Source: CAYTSW01 sp964440605 | Lineage (GTDB): Bacteria; Planctomycetota; Phycisphaerae; Phycisphaerales; UBA1924 | DNA length: 7,708 nt | Direction: 5' to 3' | NCBI GenBank assembly: GCA_964440605.1 | Contig: CAYTSW010000128.1 | Location: 1 to 7,708, forward strand | Shown: positions 1 through 5,640 of the stretch, in pieces | Position numbering within the stretch: the first letter of the stretch is position 1 | How the letters are laid out: every line of letters starts with the position of its first letter | Program-made: the position numbers and the translations under genes | The notes under the pieces: model-generated | What the model was told of the DNA's origin: nothing | Seen by the model: the letters and a program-made list of their open reading frames with translations, nothing else | Database searches by the model: none

Positions 1-18
1 CGTGTGCTCTTCCGATCT
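1..18. other. Illumina TruSeq adapter remnant (left end)
   Basis: The first 18 bases are the 3' end of the TruSeq index-side adapter, ending in the familiar CTCTTCCGATCT. They are the exact reverse complement of 7661-7678 at the other end. This is library sequence, not genome. It supplies a false GTG start at position 4 for the first reading frame, so the five residues it encodes should be discarded. Confidence 0.97.
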
Positions 19-621
19 ACGCCGCGCCAGCCCGCGAGCGAGCCCGAAAGGGCCTCCGACCCGCCGACCGAGGCCCCCGGGCCGAACGTGGACGTCTCGG
101 GGGATCCGCTCGCCCATCCCGCCGCTTTGGCCGCGGCTCTCCGGCGCGATCTCGAAGAGCGCGTCGGCCTCGAGCCCGACGAGGACGACCCGGACGCGCA
201 GCGCGACCGAGCCAGCGCGCTGCGTGCGTGGCTGCGCTCGGTCAAGAAGGAGTACGTCGACCGCGTGGATTGGCTCGTTCTGCTCGAGGAGGTGGACATC
301 GACGCCGACCGCGGAGAGGTGCGCGCCTGGTTCCGCGTCGCCGACCCGCGCACGGGCCAAGTGCTGCACGAGCGACCGATGACCATCACGCTCGAAGGGC
401 GGGCGGCGTTCCGAGTCGCCGACCAGCCCCAGCAGGAGTTCTGGCGGCTCGTGGGCGTTTTCGGTGCCGAGCCCACGCTCCATTCGCGCGATCGTGACGC
501 GCAGAGCGACATGTTCGGCAGCGAGATCCTGCTGGCGCCCGACGTAGCCTTCGGTTACTCGTTGCGGGTGACGGCACTCGTCGAGAGCATCGACCCGACG
601 ACGCTGCCCGAACGCCGCTAG
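19..621 (+). CDS. Hypothetical protein, 5'-truncated
   Basis: I do not recognise this gene. The frame is open from the adapter junction to TAG at 619-621, giving about 200 genomic residues, and the true start lies off the scaffold. The first 30 or so residues are rich in Pro, Glu and Ala, like a disordered linker; such linkers often follow a signal peptide or lipobox in exported proteins, but that part is missing. Next comes an acidic, probably helical stretch with many Asp, Glu and Arg. The rest looks alpha/beta: a VDWLVLLEEVDID segment, then alternating hydrophobic strands containing EVRAWFRVADP and a conserved-looking EFWRLVGVFGAEP. No catalytic motif is visible. It is probably real: codon use resembles the neighbours, and its stop overlaps that of convergent proA exactly. 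Function is unknown. Confidence 0.7.
   Translation, partial: TPRQPASEPERASDPPTEAPGPNVDVSGDPLAHPAALAAALRRDLEERVGLEPDEDDPDAQRDRASALRAWLRSVKKEYVDRVDWLVLLEEVDIDADRGEVRAWFRVADPRTGQVLHERPMTITLEGRAAFRVADQPQQEFWRLVGVFGAEPTLHSRDRDAQSDMFGSEILLAPDVAFGYSLRVTALVESIDPTTLPERR
618..621. other. Shared CTAG stop palindrome of convergent genes
   Basis: The plus-strand gene ends with TAG at 619-621 and minus-strand proA ends with TAG at 618-620. Both stops come from the single palindrome CTAG, so the coding regions overlap by four bases and leave no room for a terminator between them. I found no hairpin with a T-run on either side, so the two transcripts probably run into each other. Confidence 0.95.
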
Positions 622-1895
622 CGCACCTGTCCCGAGCCGGTCAGCACCCACTGGTACGTCGTCAGGTCGCGGGCGCCCATGGGCCCCCGGGCGTGCAGCT
701 TGTCGGTTGAGATGCCGATCTCGGCGCCGAGGCCGTACTCCCCGCCGTCGGCGAAGCGTGTTGAGCAGTTGACCATGACGTTCGCCGAATCGACCAGTTG
801 TACAAACCGCTGGGACGATTCGAGCGACGACGTGACGATCGCCTCGGTGTGCTGCGAGCCGAATCGTCGGATGTGATCGGCCGCTTCCTCGAGCGACGCA
901 ACCGCGCGCACCGCGAGCACCGGCGCGAGGAACTCGGTCGCGTAGTCTTCATCGGTCGCCGGCTTGGCGTCCGGGAGGACCGAGCGCGAGCGCTCGCACG
1001 CGCGGAGTTCGACGCCGAGCTCATTGAGACGCTCGCCTATCGCGGCCAGCGTATCGAGCTGCGCTTCGTGGACGAGCAGGGTTTCGATGGCGTTGCACAC
1101 GCCGTAGCGGTGGGTCTTGGCGTTGATGGCGATGGCGATCGCTTCGTCGCGCAGGCCGTCGAGGTGGGCATCGATGTAGAGGTGGCAGTTGCCCGCGTCG
1201 TGCTTGACGACGGGGATGGTCGCGGCGTTGGCGACGGCGTCGATGAGGTTGGGCCCGCCGCGCGGCACGCACAGGTCGATCCGCCCGCGCATCGTGACGA
1301 GGTGCGTGGTCGCGGCGCGGTCCGTGGTCGCGACGAGCTGCACCGCGTCGGCGACACCGGCGTCGCACAGCGGCGCGGCGATCGCCTCGGCCAGCGCGCG
1401 ATTGGAGTGCCGGGCTTCCTTCCCCCCGCGCAGGATCACGGCGTTGCCGGCCTTGAGGCACAGGGCCGCGGCGTCGGCGGTTACGTTCGGTCGGCTCTCG
1501 TAGATCACGAGCACCGTGCCCAGCGGGACGCGGCGTTTCTCCAGGCGGATGCCGTTGGGCAGCACGCGCCCTTCGACGACCTCGCCGACCGGATCGGGCT
1601 GACCGGCGATCTGCTCCACGGCCGTCGCGATCGCGTCGATGCGCGCGTCGTCCAGCGCCAAACGATCGAGCATGGCCTCGGACAGGCCGGCGCCGTCGGA
1701 GCGGTCGCGCGTATTGGCCTCGAGAATCGCCGGTGCGCTAGCGCGGATGGCTTCGGCGACCGCGCGCAGCAGCGTTGTGCGCTGCGCGGCGGTCAACACG
1801 CTCAGCGCACGACGTGCGTCGGCGGCGCGATCCGCCAGATTGCCGCAGTAGGCGGCGAGGTCGGACTCGGTCTCGGGCGTGCCGTATTCGTTCAT
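618..1895 (-). CDS. proA: Gamma-glutamyl phosphate reductase (ProA)
   Basis: ProA is a cytoplasmic enzyme that reduces gamma-glutamyl phosphate with NADPH to glutamate-5-semialdehyde, the second step of proline synthesis after ProB. Counting from the ATG at 1893-1895, the protein has 425 residues, close to the usual ~417. Family landmarks are clear: LEKRRVPLGTVLVIYESRPNVT (about 118-139) split by the conserved Gly, LKAGNAVILRGGKEA (147-161), the catalytic Cys in YGVCNAIETLLVHE (Cys267), and the C-terminal block EYGLGAEIGIST followed by HARGPMG. The family signature near GSQHTEAI (346-353) is present with Phe where His or Tyr is common. A longer frame begins at a TTG at 1940, but it overlaps the upstream gene by 35 nt. 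The ATG lies 10 nt after that gene's stop, so I prefer it, although no Shine-Dalgarno is visible. It is last in the cdaA-ybbR-proA block. No proB is in view. Confidence 0.95.
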   Translation of the reverse strand: MNEYGTPETESDLAAYCGNLADRAADARRALSVLTAAQRTTLLRAVAEAIRASAPAILEANTRDRSDGAGLSEAMLDRLALDDARIDAIATAVEQIAGQPDPVGEVVEGRVLPNGIRLEKRRVPLGTVLVIYESRPNVTADAAALCLKAGNAVILRGGKEARHSNRALAEAIAAPLCDAGVADAVQLVATTDRAATTHLVTMRGRIDLCVPRGGPNLIDAVANAATIPVVKHDAGNCHLYIDAHLDGLRDEAIAIAINAKTHRYGVCNAIETLLVHEAQLDTLAAIGERLNELGVELRACERSRSVLPDAKPATDEDYATEFLAPVLAVRAVASLEEAADHIRRFGSQHTEAIVTSSLESSQRFVQLVDSANVMVNCSTRFADGGEYGLGAEIGISTDKLHARGPMGARDLTTYQWVLTGSGQVR

Positions 1896-1905
1896 CGGGG
1901 GACCA

Positions 1906-2940
1906 TCAGGGCGTATCGCCACCCGCGCGCGTCGCTTCAAAGAGCACCGTGGGCAGGGCGGTGTCGACGCGCAGCTCCGCGGGCAGCGGGCTCGGCACGC
2001 CCTCGTCCAGCACGAGCAGGCTCACCCGCTTCTCCGAGCCCCCGCGACCCAACTCCAGATCCGAGAGCGCGAGCGCCGCGATGAGTCGCAGCTCGCCCGA
2101 TTCCAGGCGCTCGAGCGTCTCGCTCGGTCCGGTGATCGTCACCGCGAGCAGGCGGCTGTCTGCGGCGATCTCGACGTCCCAGCGTTGGGCCTCCTCGGGC
2201 GTGAGCAGCACCTGCACCGGCACCGAGCGGAAGGTCCGCTGCTCGCGCGTGTCCGTCAGTTGGAAGGACACGCGCACGCGCTTGGCGCGCAACTCCACGC
2301 CGGGCGTTCGCGCGAGCCACTGCGGCAGCACCGCGTCCACCGCCACCTCGCGTGGACCCGACTCGGTCGGGTTCTCCACCGCGTTGAGCGGCACGATCGC
2401 CTGCGCCGCCTTCGGCAGAGCGTTGTTCGCTTGCTCGAGCCGCACGAGGACCGATCGGGGCAGCCGCAGCGGGAGCGTCGGAGGCGTGAGCGTCACGTCG
2501 GTCGCCTCGACGCCGGGATCCACCGCGGCGGTGACGGGTAACTCGGTGTCGACCAGTTCGTCGATCCGCAGTTGGACGCGTTGGGGCCGGACGGACTCGA
2601 TCAGCACGCCGCTCTGAGCCACCGCCGGGAAGGCCGCGACCGCGTCGAGCAGGCGCACGGTGTGGTCGCCCGCGACGTCGGGCACGCCCGGGGCACCCAC
2701 CGCGAGGCGGACGGTGCTGTCGAGCTCGTTGCGGGCGCGGTCGATGGCGCCTCGCGAGCCGCGCACGTCGAGCGTAATGTCGCCATCGAAGTCCGGCGTG
2801 GTGATGAGCAGGGTGTCGGTGCCGGCGAAGCTGAGTCGCCCATTGAGGCGGTCTTCGCCCAGGCTCGCGATCTCGGCGAAGAGCCAGACGATGAGCGTCA
2901 GCAGGGTGACGACAACGACCGTGGTGATCTGCTCACGCAT
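1906..2940 (-). CDS. cdaR: YbbR-domain protein, CdaR-like regulator of diadenylate cyclase
   Basis: This 344-residue protein has one N-terminal membrane helix (about 5-24, VVVVTLLTLIVWLFAEIA) and then a long extracytoplasmic beta-rich region. That is the topology of YbbR/CdaR proteins, which sit outside the membrane and modulate the CdaA cyclase. YbbR-like repeats can be made out: ESVRPQRVQLRIDELVDTELPV (115-136) continuing to TPPTLPLRLPRSV, and a later copy around FRSVPVQVLL (237-246) to VTITGPSETLERL (267-279). Repeat sequence in this family is weakly conserved, so the call rests on topology, repeat pattern and, most strongly, position immediately after cdaA. The ATG at 2938-2940 lies inside the end of cdaA, sharing the eight bases ATGCGTGA with its TGA stop, which suggests translational coupling. 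A secreted protein of another kind is possible but less likely. Confidence 0.78.
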   Translation of the reverse strand: MREQITTVVVVTLLTLIVWLFAEIASLGEDRLNGRLSFAGTDTLLITTPDFDGDITLDVRGSRGAIDRARNELDSTVRLAVGAPGVPDVAGDHTVRLLDAVAAFPAVAQSGVLIESVRPQRVQLRIDELVDTELPVTAAVDPGVEATDVTLTPPTLPLRLPRSVLVRLEQANNALPKAAQAIVPLNAVENPTESGPREVAVDAVLPQWLARTPGVELRAKRVRVSFQLTDTREQRTFRSVPVQVLLTPEEAQRWDVEIAADSRLLAVTITGPSETLERLESGELRLIAALALSDLELGRGGSEKRVSLLVLDEGVPSPLPAELRVDTALPTVLFEATRAGGDTP

Positions 2941-3943
2941 CGTCTGTTCTCGCCTCGTTAGCAGTGCTCGAGGCCGCGGCCTTGCGCGTGTCGCCCTGCC
3001 CGGCCTGCTCGCCCGCCCGTTGCGTTGGCCCCGGAGCGGCCTTCTTGCGTTTGGCCTTGGGTGGCTTGGCCTTGGGTGACTGAGCGGGCTGTTCGGGGAG
3101 GGCCTTCATCGCCTCCTGCGCCTCTTCCTCCGCCTCCGCGGTGGAGGCGGACGATGCGTCGGACAGGCGCGTGCGCAGCTCGCTGCGCAGCGCGTCGGCA
3201 TCGAGCCAGCGCTTGAGCTTGCCGCCCTCGGCGATGCTGATCGCGCCGGTCTCCTCGCTGACGACCACGACCAGCGCGTCGGTCACGCGCGTGAGTCCGA
3301 TCGCGGCGCGGTGACGCGTGCCCAGGTGCGCGTCGGGCATGTCGGCGGCGTCGGCGAGCGGGAAGGGCACGCCCGCGGCGATCACCCGGTTGCCCCGAAT
3401 CACCACGCCCATGTCGTGCAGCGGGCTGTTGGGCCAGAAAATGGACGTGAGCAGATGCGACGACACGTCGGCGTTCAGCCCGCGGCCGGTCTCGATGTAC
3501 TCGCGCATCCCGACCCGCCGCTCGATCGCCAGGATCGCGCCGAACTTGTTCTTGGACATGATCACCACCGCGTCGACGATGGCGTCCACGACCTGCGGCA
3601 CGGTCTCGGGCTCGGACCGGAAAAAGGGCGCCTCGCCCAGACGGATCAGCGCTCGTCGCAGCTCGGGCTGGAAGGTCACGACCAGCGCGATGGCCGCGAT
3701 GCCCAGCACGTTGTCGTACAGCACCGCCAGGCGCGGCAACTCACCCGGCACGAGCACGCGGAGCACGAGTGTCGCAACGATCAGCAGCACCAGCACGCCC
3801 TTGAAGGCGCCAGCGGCGCGCGTCCCCCGGATGAAGCGGTAGACCGCGAAGATCAGCAGCCAGAGCACCGCCAACTCCACCAGCACCGGCACCACCTCGT
3901 ATTCCGAGAGCCGGCTGAAGAGTTGTCGGAATCGGTCGGCCAC
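2933..3943 (-). CDS. cdaA: Membrane diadenylate cyclase CdaA (DacA)
   Basis: CdaA condenses two ATP into the second messenger c-di-AMP at the cytoplasmic face of the membrane. From the GTG at 3941-3943 it has 336 residues. Three membrane segments lie at about 17-36, 47-66 and 74-91, followed by a DisA_N cyclase domain (about 110-250). The domain shows KFGAILAIER, YIETGRGL, NSPLHD, the RHR motif in LGTRHRAAIGLT (210-212) and VVSEETGAISI. The usual Asp-Gly-Ala motif reads Asp-Met-Gly (177-179): the Asp is kept. The last 75 residues are an Ala/Glu/Lys/Pro-rich tail with a basic KAKPPKAKRKKAAP patch, longer than in the ~273-residue Bacillus enzyme. An ATG at 4021 would add 26 residues (362 in all), but it has no Shine-Dalgarno, whereas GGAG lies 5 nt before the GTG and that start gives the normal short N-terminus. 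First gene of the minus-strand block. Confidence 0.92.
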   Translation of the reverse strand: MADRFRQLFSRLSEYEVVPVLVELAVLWLLIFAVYRFIRGTRAAGAFKGVLVLLIVATLVLRVLVPGELPRLAVLYDNVLGIAAIALVVTFQPELRRALIRLGEAPFFRSEPETVPQVVDAIVDAVVIMSKNKFGAILAIERRVGMREYIETGRGLNADVSSHLLTSIFWPNSPLHDMGVVIRGNRVIAAGVPFPLADAADMPDAHLGTRHRAAIGLTRVTDALVVVVSEETGAISIAEGGKLKRWLDADALRSELRTRLSDASSASTAEAEEEAQEAMKALPEQPAQSPKAKPPKAKRKKAAPGPTQRAGEQAGQGDTRKAAASSTANEARTDDA

Positions 3944-3948
3944 GGACG

Positions 3949-3952
3949 CTCC
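3949..3952 (-). promoter_or_regulatory. Shine-Dalgarno favouring the cdaA GTG start
   Basis: On the minus strand GGAG ends 5 nt before the GTG at 3943. It is the best ribosome-binding sequence in the minus-strand block and decides between this start and the upstream ATG at 4021, which has only GC-rich sequence before it. Confidence 0.55.
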
Positions 3953-4046
3953 GAGAGATGGGCTGACGCGGATGAGGTCGCCGGGGCGCCTTGCGCCCGG
4001 ACACGGACTAATGAACAACATCGGGCGACGCGGCGTCCGCTTCGTG

Positions 4047-4074
4047 AGTATATCTGTGGGTGATGACGTGTCAG
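4047..4074 (-). promoter_or_regulatory. Sigma70-type promoter candidate for cdaA-ybbR-proA
   Basis: Read on the minus strand, CTGACA (4069-4074) is followed after 16 bp by TATACT (4047-4052), each matching its consensus at five of six positions. Transcription would start near 4040, giving a leader of roughly 97 nt to the preferred GTG. The -35 element lies inside the first codons of the divergent mutY gene, so the two start regions overlap. This is a pattern match by eye only. Confidence 0.5.
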
Positions 4075-5217
4075 CACGATCAGTCCGAGGCGAACGAGGA
4101 TCGCGATCACGCCATCGCCCACGAGATCGAAGCCTGGTTCGCTCATTCCGCCCGCCCGCTGCCGTGGCGGCTGCGTACGAGCCGAACCCGCAGGCCGGGG
4201 CTGGCGCGGCGAGATGCCTGGGCGAGCCTTGTCAGCGAGGTGATGCTTCAGCAGACGCAGGTCAACCGCGTGCTCGAACGCTTCGAGGGCTTCATGGCCC
4301 GCTTCCCCACGCCCGAGGCGATGGCCCGAGCAGAGGAGGACGACGTGCTCGCGGCGTGGCGTGGCATGGGGTACTACAGCCGCGCACGACGCCTCCACGC
4401 CGCCGCTCAGGCGATCACCCGCGACCACGTCGGCGTCGTGCCGAGCGCACTCGACGAGCTGCGGTCTCTGCCGGGCATCGGGCGGTACACCGCGGGCGCG
4501 ATCGCGAGCATGGTCTTCGGTCAACGCACGCCGCTGGTGGATGGCAATGTGCAGCGTGTGCTGATGCGCATCGCGGGCCAGGAGCTGCCGCTGGGCTCAC
4601 GCGAGGCTGACACATGGACGTGGGAACGCGCGGGTTCGCTCGTCGAAGCCGCCCGCGATGCAGGCGTGTTCAACGAGGGGCTGATGGAACTGGGCGCGAC
4701 GGTCTGCACGCCAAGGTCGCCTCGGTGCGACGAGTGCCCGGTGGCTGAGGACTGCCTCGCCAAGCGCGAGGGTCGTCAGGACGAGCTGCCGCTGCCCAAA
4801 GAGCGGGCGGCCCGCAAAGAGGTCCACCACGCCTGCCTGCTGGTGACGGACCCGGGCGGGCGGGTGCTGCTGGAGCGACGCTCGGCGGCGGGCCTGTGGG
4901 CGCGGATGTTCCAGCCGCCGACGCTGGAGTCGGACCAGCCGGCGGCCGCTGCGCGGGTCGCGAGCCGGCTCGACGCCGAGCTGGGCGAGCCCGAACTGCT
5001 CTCGCGGTTCACGCACCAGACGACGCACCGGACGGTTCGGTTCGCCGTGTGGTCGGCGGGGGTCGTCGATGAACCTACGGCTGACCGTTTGGCCTTCGGC
5101 GATCGCGTGTGGGCGACACCCGAGGATGTTGGCCCCGCGGGCCGGTTGGCGATGAGCAACGCCCACCGCCGCGTGCTCGGCTGGACCTCTGGCGAGGCGG
5201 GCGGCTGGTGGGGTTGA
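4063..5217 (+). CDS. mutY: Adenine DNA glycosylase MutY
   Basis: MutY removes adenine mispaired with 8-oxoguanine, preventing G-to-T transversions. The 384-residue protein (ATG at 4063) has the full family layout. The glycosylase domain carries VSEVMLQQTQV with catalytic Glu59, GMGYYSRARRL (101-111), and the helix-hairpin-helix LPGIGRYTAGAIASMVFG leading to the catalytic Asp160 in VDGNV. An iron-sulphur cluster follows, Cys215-x6-Cys222-x2-Cys225-x5-Cys231. The C-terminal Nudix-like domain (about 255-375) recognises 8-oxoguanine; its usual Phe-Ser-His loop reads Thr-Thr-His (320-322). Between PLPWR and the catalytic helix there is an Arg-rich insertion of about 10 residues compared with E. 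coli. GTG at 4060 is directly before the ATG and could be used instead. No good Shine-Dalgarno is seen. It is divergent from cdaA and stands alone; the stop is TGA. Confidence 0.95.
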   Translation: MTCQHDQSEANEDRDHAIAHEIEAWFAHSARPLPWRLRTSRTRRPGLARRDAWASLVSEVMLQQTQVNRVLERFEGFMARFPTPEAMARAEEDDVLAAWRGMGYYSRARRLHAAAQAITRDHVGVVPSALDELRSLPGIGRYTAGAIASMVFGQRTPLVDGNVQRVLMRIAGQELPLGSREADTWTWERAGSLVEAARDAGVFNEGLMELGATVCTPRSPRCDECPVAEDCLAKREGRQDELPLPKERAARKEVHHACLLVTDPGGRVLLERRSAAGLWARMFQPPTLESDQPAAAARVASRLDAELGEPELLSRFTHQTTHRTVRFAVWSAGVVDEPTADRLAFGDRVWATPEDVGPAGRLAMSNAHRRVLGWTSGEAGGWWG

Positions 5218-5393
5218 CCGCTTCGTGAAAGGCGCTTCGGCCTGCTCATCCACGAAAAGATGGGATAAATATGGCCCCGCGGGCGGCCATTGTTTATCAT
5301 GCAGACCTGCCCCCGGCCGATCGCGGGGTGTCCGTGCGTACCGGGTTTGGTGGCCCGGGCGGACAGCAGCACAACGAGCAATCAACCCGTCGC

Positions 5394-5438
5394 GGCCCGC
5401 GGCGGAGCGTCCGGCGGCCACGCGCTGTACTTCGCGCG
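5394..5438 (+). repeat. 45-bp direct repeat, copy left of the gap
   Basis: These 45 bases, from GGCCCGCGGCGG to TACTTCGCGCG, abut the N run and are identical to 5539-5583 on its other side. Exact repeats touching both edges of a gap are typical of two contig ends that overlap but were scaffolded rather than merged, so this is probably the same genomic segment seen twice. Confidence 0.97.
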
Positions 5439-5538
5439 NNNNNNNNNNNNNNNNNNNNNNNNNNNNNNNNNNNNNNNNNNNNNNNNNNNNNNNNNNNNNN
5501 NNNNNNNNNNNNNNNNNNNNNNNNNNNNNNNNNNNNNN
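5439..5538. other. 100-N scaffold gap
   Basis: Exactly 100 N, a conventional placeholder length rather than a measured distance. Reading frames that cross it have no meaning. Confidence 0.99.
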
Positions 5539-5583
5539 GGCCCGCGGCGGAGCGTCCGGCGGCCACGCGCTGTACTTCGCGCG
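5539..5583 (+). repeat. 45-bp direct repeat, copy right of the gap
   Basis: Exact copy of 5394-5438, starting at the first base after the gap. Sequence diverges from the left copy only because that copy ends at the gap. A true tandem repeat cannot be excluded from the assembly alone. Confidence 0.97.
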
Positions 5584-5640
5584 ACCGCGCCGGCGTGGAT
5601 CGAAACGATCGGTTCGGTCAGGGCGGAAGTGAATCACTGC

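Larger units (their letters stand above)
5218..5640 (+). promoter_or_regulatory. mutY-rpsA intergenic region and probable rpsA leader
   Basis: This 423-nt non-coding stretch includes the 100-N gap. Just after mutY, TTCGTG (5222-5227) and CACGAA (5251-5256) can pair around an inner AGGC/GCCT stem, but no T-run follows, so it is not a convincing terminator. An AT-rich island at 5255-5300 stands out in GC-rich DNA and contains TATCAT (5295-5300), a -10-like hexamer without a clear -35 partner. A near-palindrome of 16 nt, CGAAACGATCGGTTCG (5601-5616), lies 24 nt before the rpsA ATG. Weak purine-rich GGCGGAAG lies about 11 nt before that ATG. If the gap is artificial the real spacing is about 278 nt. 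I read it as promoter plus long leader; no small gene is convincing here. Confidence 0.35.

Noticed and set aside
1896..1940. Longer proA beginning at TTG 1940
   Set aside because: It would overlap the ybbR gene by 35 nt with no ribosome-binding site; the ATG at 1895 fits family length.
798..2084. Plus-strand open frame of about 428 codons
   Set aside because: Antisense shadow of proA and the end of ybbR; low-complexity Arg/Gly/Val translation and no recognisable motif.
5214..5219. TTGACC over the mutY stop as a -35 element for rpsA
   Set aside because: No -10-like hexamer lies 15-19 bp downstream.
5218..5260. Hairpin after mutY as its terminator
   Set aside because: Stems are short and bulged and no T run follows; kept only as a note in the leader description.
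5290..5640. N-terminal extension of rpsA from a TTG at 5290 through the gap
   Set aside because: The frame crosses 100 N and a duplicated contig end, and the encoded sequence has no S1 character. ATG at 5641 gives a normal S1 start.
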